From the NCBI GenBank assembly GCA_035559535.1, contig DATMBG010000029.1, positions 1 through 64,000 on the forward strand: DNA of 64,000 nt, in the 5' to 3' direction. The notes under the pieces are model-generated. The model saw nothing but the letters and a program-made list of their open reading frames with translations, did no database searches and was not told where the DNA came from. A program made the translations under genes and the position numbers. The DNA is from Candidatus Limnocylindrales bacterium (GTDB lineage: Bacteria > Moduliflexota > Moduliflexia > Moduliflexales > JAUQPW01). Positions 37,701-45,284 of this stretch are shown in pieces. Position 1 is the first letter of the stretch, and every line of letters starts with the position of its first letter.

Positions 37701-39296
37701 ACGGTCTTCATCGGTTACCAAGGCAGTATCAATGGGTGGGAAGACCGTTGCCACGATTCGGTCTTTGAGCTGCGGATCCATGGGTAGCGCGCCGGATGGA
37801 TCCATTCCTTCCTCGCGGAGCTGCCGGAATAGCTCGGTTTCCACAAATCCTACCCTGGGCCAGAAGAACAGATCATCAGCCGTACCGATAATCCGCAAGA
37901 TGCCTGCCAGGTCCGTCTTCTTATCGGTCAGAAGTAATTGCCAGTACCGCACTCTGACCTCTTTGAATTGAAAGGTTCCCGTCGCATCAACGGCCGGCTG
38001 CCCTTCTAACTCAGCACTAGAAAACGGCTTCTTCTGTGCTCCGGGTAAAGGTGGAGTCACGTAATACTGCCAGGTTGGAATCACATAATACCGTGGCGGG
38101 CCATGTTTGAATCGCTGCCCCGACGAGTAAAGGGGGCTTTCGATAACCGCGAATGATTGCGGGCCGAAAAGTGCCTTACCCCATTGAATGGCCCGCGTCA
38201 ATTGGTAGGCGATAACATATCTGCTTCCCTCTGGATCTCCTGCGATCCAGCTCCAGTCAGGTAGAATTATCAGCGTCTGATCGCTAAGGCCGCTGGCTCC
38301 GGAAATCACCTGATCCTGATTCGGTTCATCCTCCCAATGAATGAATGGCCAACCGGTACCATAAAGATCCGCCTCCTCCGGTGGAGTTTCCAAATCACTT
38401 AGTTCCTCCCCGGCGATGATCTCAAGGGGAGGAAAGACCAGTCCCGAATCATCCGCCGGGGGAGCTACTCCAATTCCAGGCGATGGAATGACCGGTACCG
38501 GTGGTGTAGAGGAGATATCCTGAGTGCCGGTCTCGGAGATAAGGTCCAATATGCCGGAACCGCGCACGATCTGCGCCGCTACTTCCCTGAACAGCGGTTC
38601 ATCGACTGCGTTCTCTTTGGGCGGTGGCAGGGCATCGTCTTCTTCTACCGTATCGCCCCTGACAGCCTCCACCTGCTCACCAGTCATATCGGGCAGACCG
38701 GGGGGGGCCGCGTAGGCGGCTTGCTTTTCCCGGACGTTCAGTACCGGCTGGCTCTGATCTTCGAAAGTGTTGCCCATATTCACGATAAAGTAGAATTCAG
38801 AATCGCCGGCTACGTCATCGAGATACGCAGCTTTCCACCAGGTAACGAGGTAATACAGATCGGTTTCAAGGGGATCGTTGAGAATCAATAAGTAATCAGC
38901 ATAATCTGTTGGGTTCTGTTCGACAAAGCGTGTAACGGCATCCTCCAGGGTGTCTGTTGGGCCCAGTATCCATGTCCGGTTGATACGGTGTTCGATCTGA
39001 GGAAACGGTTCAGCAGAAGGAGAAGCGCCTGAGCCGAGAATTGAGACCACCCGATCATCCGAGCCACCGGTCAGGAGGAAATCCTCCTCCAGGATATCGA
39101 AACGAATTGGCGTGTTTGCATCCGGTAATAGCTCGCTATCCTGTACCATCACAACCAGCTCTACCGTCTCCATGGAGTCCAGCCTACGGTCCCCGACAGG
39201 GGTCAAACCCTGGGCCCAGAAGGCCTTCACTCCTTCGGTCTGCGGACCTGCGTAGCTACAGAGATGACATTGATATAGTTTGCCTCTTAATGCCAT
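34767..39296 (-). CDS. 1509-residue candidate effector with PD-(D/E)XK-like nuclease end
   Basis: Very large protein between tape measure and hub. Residues 1-190 are beta-rich with CHLC near residue 10 (likely a packaging domain). Residues 200-300 are Pro/Glu-rich. Residues 500-1090 are helical, with hydrophobic segments around WTILWEVLSLFIGVGEIKAAF. Residues 1090-1140 form a Pro-rich hinge (PPRKAPPSGGEIPPSPPPTT). Residues 1140-1330 are a charged coiled region. From about 1340, GEMDLAF, KGIDLIAL (Asp1365) and LGILDNKS (Asp1380, Lys1382) form an E...D...DxK pattern typical of PD-(D/E)XK nucleases. Upstream GAGGA selects the ATG at 39296. Sampled lines look richer in G+C than most neighbours, suggesting acquisition. 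No adjacent immunity gene is evident. Function is inference. Confidence 0.65.
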   Translation of the reverse strand: MALRGKLYQCHLCSYAGPQTEGVKAFWAQGLTPVGDRRLDSMETVELVVMVQDSELLPDANTPIRFDILEEDFLLTGGSDDRVVSILGSGASPSAEPFPQIEHRINRTWILGPTDTLEDAVTRFVEQNPTDYADYLLILNDPLETDLYYLVTWWKAAYLDDVAGDSEFYFIVNMGNTFEDQSQPVLNVREKQAAYAAPPGLPDMTGEQVEAVRGDTVEEDDALPPPKENAVDEPLFREVAAQIVRGSGILDLISETGTQDISSTPPVPVIPSPGIGVAPPADDSGLVFPPLEIIAGEELSDLETPPEEADLYGTGWPFIHWEDEPNQDQVISGASGLSDQTLIILPDWSWIAGDPEGSRYVIAYQLTRAIQWGKALFGPQSFAVIESPLYSSGQRFKHGPPRYYVIPTWQYYVTPPLPGAQKKPFSSAELEGQPAVDATGTFQFKEVRVRYWQLLLTDKKTDLAGILRIIGTADDLFFWPRVGFVETELFRQLREEGMDPSGALPMDPQLKDRIVATVFPPIDTALVTDEDRTEALLLALDHNAFDLVGAEKRFKYLEFLIERFGILGDEKLDKAIFEILKAVESKVELDRIRDKLGKEKMAKLVRNLDSNLWSLLTMLGKKLAKELPPQEFNLEFFLEILQLGTLGTDSKEPKKILGAVSRLSWGPTGLLFTPDYLEDLRQGALSLVRFVPNAIKDLFHLITNPQQLIDAVGQLMKLAITIDLARIPLPDKKEGEPAWLTRARAERDKARQTLKGLFEGLREGFRDGYRAAKELGVTEDVLRRVKWTILWEVLSLFIGVGEIKAAFNLARIGIEAASIAVLAEKLTLTERGVEFFRVFSRVLSRESRLIAAEEEAARALSHLPVEDLRATESALTKAEAEGAQTFEQLLAKDAGAAKTLVRARQEVEAMAVLIRKGGGAATEAIEKAFARLRSSARLSERELLTVMEALPEGEGTRFAEAVKALSEEALTGAKAYTTSEFFKQLASRPEWTKAIVKNEKAFGAIYRHAGGDVAKVDTMLAALDDLGRELKYEAKAIEAVIRDVENGEATVLKRLAEGPKTPKPQIKPPAEPPRKAPPSGGEIPPSPPPTTKAPPDPPPGVNEQVYDLFNRDVAFYQQKFDTPMREAVDAAVKAERGTFRSVVTELAEDAYAKRKARFLERLANEGATEAELKNVEKALDALNDEFKLRATQAAERIAPDDIAKRMSGLKKYQDAARIRRREIEQRIKEYSKRARSRFSTPEEKARAADRVRALKNELEELKAWIQDSAARRKELEDLAKTIQDSLFLKDRLVNGGENMLYRLWVDMKFRPRGRPPVKSPFERYVSRRMGEFRGLSGEMDLAFQLGPEFDLLKAPDRFVTRKGIDLIALRRSDKMLGILDNKSFVRKLLKDVSALTRNLVTNLREDVREFRLLAKRFADVPPDFIEAADRMERAANDIEKVLARVPPGQPMPIEAQKEIAAILEKNNIRLLVTNVGGQTEALAPELGKYIQFWDVQKPGVLPPVPPLPP

Positions 39297-39306
39297 TTCT
39301 CGATCC

Positions 39307-42300
39307 TCACACCGGAATAGCCGCAATCATTCCATTAAATGCCGTTTCAGTCCGTTTCAGCCCTGTCGCCAACTCACCACGTAGCTGATTTAGCCGATCT
39401 GTCAACGGCTGAAGGATAACCCCTATGTCAACGGCTTCCAACACTTTCTGAATGCTCTCAAACGTGGCCTGAAGCGGCTCCTTGAAGGTAGACGGATCAA
39501 ATTCGGCAACAATTTCTTTCGATAACTTGAAGGGTTCGTTTAACTCACTTAACAGTTGAGAAGGCTGTAAGGCAGCCACCAACCCCTTTACCTCGTCTAC
39601 CAGATTTTGTAGTTGGACGATAATCGGTCCCGGGTCCAGGCCGACGATGATCGTTTTCACTTCGTCTGCAGCACCGCTCAGCTCATTAAGGATTAACTGT
39701 AAATCAAGGCCGTCCAGTCGTTGGAATAACCCGTTGAGTACCTCTTGCACCTGATGGGTAAGCGCCTGGGGGTCAAGCGAAAAGAGGGCTGTTTTCAACC
39801 GCTCAAAAGAGACTTTAATCTGCTCCTGCAAAATACGCGGATCAAAGTTCCGTAACTGCTGCTTGATAGCATCGTAGAGTTGATGGATCTCGGTAGTCAG
39901 GTTTAAGGGATTGGCTAATCGAAACACACGTCGGATGGAATCGGGAGAGACGTTCTCTTTAGCCCATATCGGAATCAGCGATTCCAGTTTTTCTCTTATC
40001 TCGGTGTTGTATCGGTTGATCAGATCCATCGACGGCTCAAGATGTGCCAGCGTGTTGATTTGTACCTGGGCGTGTTGCAGATCGTTCACGGCCTGCGTGA
40101 TGGCAGCATTGCGCAACGGATTTAAGTCTTCTACAGAGGCAGACAATGAAACGTGTACCGGGCCACCATGGGCTTCAAAGGAAGCATGCATCGAATCGTA
40201 GGGTCCTTTAAGCGATGCGAGCAGTCCCCCCACGTTCAGTTGTTGGAGTAGACCGTTCACCGTGGTGGCCTTTTCTCTCACGACCTGAAAAACTCGCTTT
40301 GGATCAAAGGCATCCACGGCGCTGCGCAGAACGGCAAAGATCTCTGAGATTAATCCCACGTGATCCGATGTGAGATTGGCCAGAGGTGCGGCCAGCACAT
40401 TGAAGATATCTGTGAGCGGTTTTAGCAGGATAGCCGGATCAAAGTTATCCAGTGCAGCCATGATTTTGTCGAATGCTCCCACCAAGGGGTTGAGCAGGCG
40501 ATCCGGAGAAATCTTATCCAGTGCTCCTTTCACCTGATTAATTACCTCGCTCAATTTAGCTGAGAGCCCGGTGACGTCAATTTTTCGAACCTGGGCCTTG
40601 ATATCGTCTATCGCTTCTCGCAGTGGGCGAATCAGTTCTACAGGTGAGATCTTATCCCATGCACCAGCCAGTTGGGCGTGTAGATCGATCAAAGGTTTAA
40701 GGAGCATGGCGGGTGAGACCCTGTCCAGTTCTTGTTGAGCACGCGTGTACCATTCATCCAGCGGTTTGAGCAACACTTCCAATTTGAGCGTATCCAGATG
40801 AGAAATAATCGGGGCAAACAGGTTGTCCAGCGGCTTAAGTAGCACCTCCGGTGCAAGCTGACCAAAACGTTGGAGGACACTCTCCACGCTGGTCTCGATT
40901 TCACCCAGGGCTTTTTTTGGAATCTCCAGCAACTTGTCGAACTCTGCCATCAGCGCATCGGTGATTTGAACTGAAAAGTCAATCTTTACCATCACTTCCA
41001 CCGAGACCTTCAGGGCACCGATGGTAAATTCGTTCAATGATGAAACATCAATCTTCTTCAGCGTATCGCGCATCTCGTTGATCTGGGCGACAACAGGATC
41101 AACAATCGGATCGAAATCAATACTTCCCAGCGAACTCAGCATCCCTTCCAACTTCTGGCGTACCGCTTCGACCGTACCCGCCACGTCCAGGCTCTGAAGC
41201 TGATCATTGATGCCTTGCAGCATTCCTTGAAGTTGTGTTTTGACCTTCTCAATCTCACCTTTGACGGCATTTAGACCATCACGCACCTGCTGTAATGCCT
41301 GCCCGACGGTGTTTTTGAATTGATCAACTAAAGGCCGGATCGTCTCCTGCAGGGTTTGTTTTACACCGTTAAGGAAGTCTTCGATCTGTTGCTGAATGTG
41401 AAAGCGAAAGTTACCCTGTTCGTCGTAGCTTCCAAGCGTTGAAGCCATGGATCTCAGGGTATCCTTGATTTGCGTAAAGACAGCACGGATCGAGGCAATG
41501 GCTTCGAACAGTGCCCCGTCGAGCGCATCTAAAACAGATTGAAGCTGTTTTTGCAGGTCGGTCAGCTTCCCTGTCCATTGACTCAGATCGAATTTTCCAA
41601 TCACTCCGTTGATTTGATCGAAAATCCCTTCGATCTTCTGTCGGATGAGATCCAGATCGAGTCCGCGGATTGCTTCTTCAATGTGCCCAATGGCTTGGGT
41701 AAATTTATCGCGGATGTTGCCCAGGTCAATGATCTCGATCTGCAGGAAGTTCTCGAATTGTTGTTGCAGGGCATGTGAAAGCCCATCGGCAGTGGCAATA
41801 GGTTGATCGAGGAAACGGCGCAGGGTCATAGTAATGGAAGCCAGGGCATCGACCAGTTGTTGAAAGCTGGCCCGCACAGAAGCAAAATGAGTCGTATTGG
41901 TGAAGTTGCCTTGCTCGAACTCGGTACGGACCCGGTCCATGGCGTTGATCAGATCGGCTTTAAGGGTGTTAATTGTCGATAGCTTTTCGGTCGAGATCGC
42001 CGCATCGAGATTACCCGAAATGACCAGGGCCAGGTTCTCGCCCGGCAAGATCAGCCGCACCAAATCGGTAACTTTCTCACGTAGATAGGCCAACAAACGA
42101 TTTTCGAGTGTGCCGGGGTCACCCCGGAGGAGCGGTTGAATCTCCTCATATAACCTTTGAACGTTCTCGCTCCATTGCCTGATCTGGCCGAATTCGCCGG
42201 AGATAAACTCACCTTTGATCTGTGTCATTCGATCGGCTGCTTCGGTGATCAATTCCCGCGCACTGGGTGGAATAAGTGACGCAATATTTTGGAGCCCCTG

Positions 42301-42648
42301 GAGACCGGTCAGCAGTTGTCCAGAAAGATTGTCTGCGGAAAGGTTTCTGAGGCTTTCCAGCCTGGCATTAAGGGGTTGAATTAAGGAAGGTGGATCCGGA
42401 AAGGCGTTCACCGCCTGCCGGAATTGGGCTGATGCTCCTCCGGTCACTGCGTCGGTGTTGACCGAAACCCGGGCAGAAAAATTCTGATCCAGTTTTATTG
42501 CCAGAGACGCCGACAAATGGGATGGATTGATCTTCTCTAAAAGTTTCAACACCCCGGCGACTCCTGTTCCTGCGGCTTCATCTCCCAGCACGGGAGCCAG
42601 AATATTTGTTAATTGTTCTTGCGTGGGTAGCTGTTGTAAAAGTCCCAT
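39307..42648 (-). CDS. Coiled tape-measure-like protein with LLKPL repeats
   Basis: The 1113-residue protein is almost entirely helical, with regular repeats. The pattern L(L/I)(K/R/N)PL recurs every 35-45 residues in its middle, as in LLKPLDNLFAPII, LLKPLDEWYTRAQ, LLKPLIDLHAQLA, LIRPLREAIDDIK, LLNPLVGAFDKIM and LLKPLTDIFNVLA. It holds the tape-measure slot between tail proteins and hub. If extended as helix at about 1.5 angstrom per residue it would set a tail of roughly 167 nm (inference). No transmembrane stretches or muralytic domain are visible. An ATG at 42648 (MGLLQQLPTQ) is the better start than the upstream in-frame start at 42699, which lies inside the previous gene. Confidence 0.7.
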   Translation of the reverse strand: MGLLQQLPTQEQLTNILAPVLGDEAAGTGVAGVLKLLEKINPSHLSASLAIKLDQNFSARVSVNTDAVTGGASAQFRQAVNAFPDPPSLIQPLNARLESLRNLSADNLSGQLLTGLQGLQNIASLIPPSARELITEAADRMTQIKGEFISGEFGQIRQWSENVQRLYEEIQPLLRGDPGTLENRLLAYLREKVTDLVRLILPGENLALVISGNLDAAISTEKLSTINTLKADLINAMDRVRTEFEQGNFTNTTHFASVRASFQQLVDALASITMTLRRFLDQPIATADGLSHALQQQFENFLQIEIIDLGNIRDKFTQAIGHIEEAIRGLDLDLIRQKIEGIFDQINGVIGKFDLSQWTGKLTDLQKQLQSVLDALDGALFEAIASIRAVFTQIKDTLRSMASTLGSYDEQGNFRFHIQQQIEDFLNGVKQTLQETIRPLVDQFKNTVGQALQQVRDGLNAVKGEIEKVKTQLQGMLQGINDQLQSLDVAGTVEAVRQKLEGMLSSLGSIDFDPIVDPVVAQINEMRDTLKKIDVSSLNEFTIGALKVSVEVMVKIDFSVQITDALMAEFDKLLEIPKKALGEIETSVESVLQRFGQLAPEVLLKPLDNLFAPIISHLDTLKLEVLLKPLDEWYTRAQQELDRVSPAMLLKPLIDLHAQLAGAWDKISPVELIRPLREAIDDIKAQVRKIDVTGLSAKLSEVINQVKGALDKISPDRLLNPLVGAFDKIMAALDNFDPAILLKPLTDIFNVLAAPLANLTSDHVGLISEIFAVLRSAVDAFDPKRVFQVVREKATTVNGLLQQLNVGGLLASLKGPYDSMHASFEAHGGPVHVSLSASVEDLNPLRNAAITQAVNDLQHAQVQINTLAHLEPSMDLINRYNTEIREKLESLIPIWAKENVSPDSIRRVFRLANPLNLTTEIHQLYDAIKQQLRNFDPRILQEQIKVSFERLKTALFSLDPQALTHQVQEVLNGLFQRLDGLDLQLILNELSGAADEVKTIIVGLDPGPIIVQLQNLVDEVKGLVAALQPSQLLSELNEPFKLSKEIVAEFDPSTFKEPLQATFESIQKVLEAVDIGVILQPLTDRLNQLRGELATGLKRTETAFNGMIAAIPV

Positions 42649-42664
42649 AAAGCTTTTCCCGATT

Positions 42665-43246
42665 CTATGGGCCAAACAAATTACGTAGATCGGTGACAAC
42701 GGTATCCAGGCCCGTAGTAGCCGCTTTTATCCCATCCAATGCCTGACGTAAAGGCTGGGTGGGATCTCCAAAGTTAGGGATGGAGGACAAAGTATCTATG
42801 GCATTCATGGCCGTATCTACTAAATTCATGGCATCCTCCAAAATTCCGGTGTCCAGCAAATTTGTTGCAGGAGGCTCCGGCGGCTTAACATATTTTCGTA
42901 ATTTGATCAGATACCGGAAGCTATCCGGGCTCCCTGAAACCTCCACAACCTCCAGATCTTCGATGATCACCTCGGTGATATCGGTTGCGGTGTTGATATC
43001 GGCCACGAAGGTTGTTGGTTCACCTTTATTGAAAATCTCTCGAATTCCATTCAAAAAAGTATCCCGAGCCTCATCCCCGTGTCTGGTACCGACGATCACA
43101 ATGGCGTTGGGTACGGTTCCCATATCCTGGAAATAATTCCCCGCCAGACCCGGAACCCGATGCTCCACCAGCGCCCGGCTTTCCGAGGATTCGATGTACT
43201 CAATACCCTCCAGGGCAAAAGATCCCAGCATAGGTTTGATTTTCAT
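42665..43246 (-). CDS. Tail protein resembling the DNA-circulation N-terminal family
   Basis: The 193-residue protein begins KIKPMLGSFALEGIEYIESSESRALVEHRVPGLAGNYFQDMG. It continues with a GTRHGDEARDTFLNGIREIFNKG segment and an ITEVIIEDLEVVEVSGSPDSFRYLIKLRKY strand set. This pattern resembles the N-terminal domain of Mu-type DNA-circulation/gp43 proteins, which in many contractile tails join the tube to the hub region (gp53-like). The C-terminal 50 residues are helical and could contact the tape measure encoded next. It overlaps the upstream gene by four bases. Confidence 0.65.
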   Translation of the reverse strand: MKIKPMLGSFALEGIEYIESSESRALVEHRVPGLAGNYFQDMGTVPNAIVIVGTRHGDEARDTFLNGIREIFNKGEPTTFVADINTATDITEVIIEDLEVVEVSGSPDSFRYLIKLRKYVKPPEPPATNLLDTGILEDAMNLVDTAMNAIDTLSSIPNFGDPTQPLRQALDGIKAATTGLDTVVTDLRNLFGP

Positions 43247-44235
43247 GTGATATCAATCCCGTGTTGTAAAGCCTGTTCCCGCAAGATATGGACGATTTTT
43301 TCGGACAGATCCCTAAGGGACCCCATCTCCTTACCCTCCGAAGCCTCTACATCGATATTGAAAATGTTTTGAATCTCCACTTTCTCCGACGAATTGATAG
43401 GTGTTATCTTCTGAATCCGTTGGGAAGAATCAGACCCCCCCTGACCGGAGACAAAGGCGTGAAGCCTTTGAGCAATCTGTTGTCCGGTCATTTCAGGCCA
43501 GGACCGAGATGCCAGAGTACGGCCCGACAAGGTTGAAAAAGAGGTTTGATTCCTTCTTCCTCCTTCCTCTGAAGGTTTAAGTATTTCGGGTCGAGATGCT
43601 GATTCTAAGGCGTTACGCCATAAAGTTGGAGATAAAATTCCATTCCCCCCTTGATCCTTTTCAACCCTGGTCGATTGATTTAAATCCCCTTCCGGAATCC
43701 GAACCCCCTGGTTTAGCTGCCGGTATTCCCCAAGCTTCTTAACCAACAGAGAGGTAACTGGTTGTCCCTGTCGATTACGCCTTCTAAAGACGACATCCCT
43801 TTGCTCTTTCCATGTTTGCTTGGGATTTAACCGGGATGCGGGGAAAACCGATTTCCGACTTTGGAATGGAGCTTTCCATAAATCCAACGGATCAGAGGAC
43901 TTTTTCGCTAAAACCGGGCTTAAAGAGAGCTTTTCTCTTTCCAGATCAACAGAAGAATTATCCTGAGAAGCAAATCTCCATCTATCCAGAGTAGCTGTCT
44001 CCATGACCTTTTCAGATTGTTCCGGGTATTGAAGTAACTGTCGTAAACGCCCGCTCATTAAGGTCAAAACGCCACCTTCCAGGACATCTCTGGGAACCTG
44101 GGTCTGTAAAACACAGATAGCATCCATAGCTTTTAAAAAGGTACCCAGCGGTTTAGTTTTTAGACAGAGCTCGGAACGTAACCTTGAAGGACCCGTAGCT
44201 TTTACTAAAAATCTGGTAATACCGGTTCTCATCAA
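43243..44235 (-). CDS. Unknown 330-residue basic protein in the tail operon
   Basis: No family is recognised. The N-terminal part (1-90) looks globular (MDAICVLQTQVPRDVLEGGVLTLM). Residues 100-290 are rich in Arg, Ser, Gln and Pro and probably disordered. The C-terminal 50 residues regain order (NIFNIDVEASEGKEMGSLRDLSEKIVHILREQALQHGIDI). It overlaps both neighbours by four bases, so its translation is coupled to the chaperone-like and DNA-circulation-like genes. A conserved function in tail assembly is suggested by coupling alone. Confidence 0.6.
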   Translation of the reverse strand: MMRTGITRFLVKATGPSRLRSELCLKTKPLGTFLKAMDAICVLQTQVPRDVLEGGVLTLMSGRLRQLLQYPEQSEKVMETATLDRWRFASQDNSSVDLEREKLSLSPVLAKKSSDPLDLWKAPFQSRKSVFPASRLNPKQTWKEQRDVVFRRRNRQGQPVTSLLVKKLGEYRQLNQGVRIPEGDLNQSTRVEKDQGGNGILSPTLWRNALESASRPEILKPSEEGGRRNQTSFSTLSGRTLASRSWPEMTGQQIAQRLHAFVSGQGGSDSSQRIQKITPINSSEKVEIQNIFNIDVEASEGKEMGSLRDLSEKIVHILREQALQHGIDIT

Positions 44236-44723
44236 AATGGAGAAGTCTTTTTAGCCTGATTGAGCAATTCCAGGTAACTGATAATTTGCCCAACCGTCAT
44301 TTCCTTCACCTGTTGGGGGGTCCAATTAAATTCCTTTGCCAGCACAAAGAAGGCTTGTACGATGGGAGACTCAGTTATTTCTCGCATTTCATCTTCAGTT
44401 GTACTCAGGCCACTGATATGGTTGATGCGATCAACGAGAAAGCGGACCAGTCCACTATGCAGGTCTGCAATTTCATTTTGTTTAAGTTTAGGCTCTACGA
44501 CGGCCCTCTGAATCATAAGCACGGAGGTCAAGACTTCATCCTCTTTGGCGGCTTTGGCGATGAGTTGAACATCCTTTACGGTAAGGGGTCGAAGCCTGAT
44601 CTTTTTTCTGGGTTCACCCTCGGGGGGCCTACCGTCTGGCGTAGGATACAGGATTTCGGGTGGAATCTCGATTTCAAAGGTCATTTCTTTGCCGGCTAAA
44701 AGTTCTTCGGGGGTAATAAACAT
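44232..44723 (-). CDS. Tail assembly chaperone-like protein
   Basis: The 163-residue protein has KKIRLRPLTVKDVQLIAKAAKEDEVLTSVLMIQRAVVEPKL. This resembles tail assembly chaperone proteins encoded between tube and tape measure. Its C-terminus ends TPQQVKEMTVGQIISYLELLNQA, helical as expected. In phages a programmed frameshift often extends this gene. Here the next gene overlaps by four bases in another frame, but I do not see a convincing slippery site. Position and size are the main evidence. Confidence 0.6.
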   Translation of the reverse strand: MFITPEELLAGKEMTFEIEIPPEILYPTPDGRPPEGEPRKKIRLRPLTVKDVQLIAKAAKEDEVLTSVLMIQRAVVEPKLKQNEIADLHSGLVRFLVDRINHISGLSTTEDEMREITESPIVQAFFVLAKEFNWTPQQVKEMTVGQIISYLELLNQAKKTSPF

Positions 44724-44770
44724 AGTTTTTCTCTCCTAGGAAACCTCATGGATTTTGTTTAGATCACCTC

Positions 44771-45274
44771 TTATGTGGGAACTTCAGTATCCTGGATACT
44801 GATGCGTTTGGCTTTGAAAGATAGTTTTTCAAGGACAAAGTCATCTTCCGGTAAGCTAAATTGCCAGGTATCGAACATGACGCCGTAAACCGTTAGAATA
44901 CTATTTCCTGCATCTCCTGGGGGCATTAAATTGTCGAGGATAATTTTCATATTGAAACTGGGGATCCTAAAACCGGTAGTTTCTTCATTTTCAGCATATG
45001 GGCCCAACATTAATTTTAGAAGCGCGCCGTTAATAAAAGCCCGCTCGACCGTTCCCTCGATGATAATATTGCCTGCCCTTAACTCCTTGGGAGCCCGAGA
45101 ACCCAGTTCGTGAAAAAATTTAACTTCCGTTGAAATTTGGATGGATACGTTGGTCACCCGACCTACAAGCCCGTCTTCACCCAGGTAACCGGTAAAGACA
45201 CCCGTATCCAGGCCATCTGGATCACTCAACGTCAAAACCCCATCGGTACCATAAAAAGCATGGGTATTAAACAT
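44771..45274 (-). CDS. Tail tube protein
   Basis: The 167-residue protein sits directly after the sheath gene and has the expected tube size and beta-sandwich pattern. Examples are DGVLTLSDPDGLDTGVFTGYLGEDG, VERAFINGALLKLMLGPYAE, FNMKIILDNLM and FDTWQFSLPEDDFVLEKLSFKAKRISI. The ending strand pattern is typical of T4 gp19/Hcp-like tube subunits. It would polymerise into the inner tube that carries cargo or the tape measure. Only ten bases separate it from the sheath gene. Confidence 0.75.
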   Translation of the reverse strand: MFNTHAFYGTDGVLTLSDPDGLDTGVFTGYLGEDGLVGRVTNVSIQISTEVKFFHELGSRAPKELRAGNIIIEGTVERAFINGALLKLMLGPYAENEETTGFRIPSFNMKIILDNLMPPGDAGNSILTVYGVMFDTWQFSLPEDDFVLEKLSFKAKRISIQDTEVPT

Positions 45275-45284
45275 GGTAACCTCC

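Noticed and set aside
34828-37971. Several long plus-strand open frames opposite the candidate effector gene
   Set aside because: They are antisense shadows of a G+C-richer gene, rich in Arg and Ser, with no start signals; the minus-strand frame is continuous for 1509 residues.
44220-44250. Programmed frameshift joining the chaperone-like gene to the next gene
   Set aside because: The four-base overlap is a normal coupled start; I see no heptameric slippery sequence.
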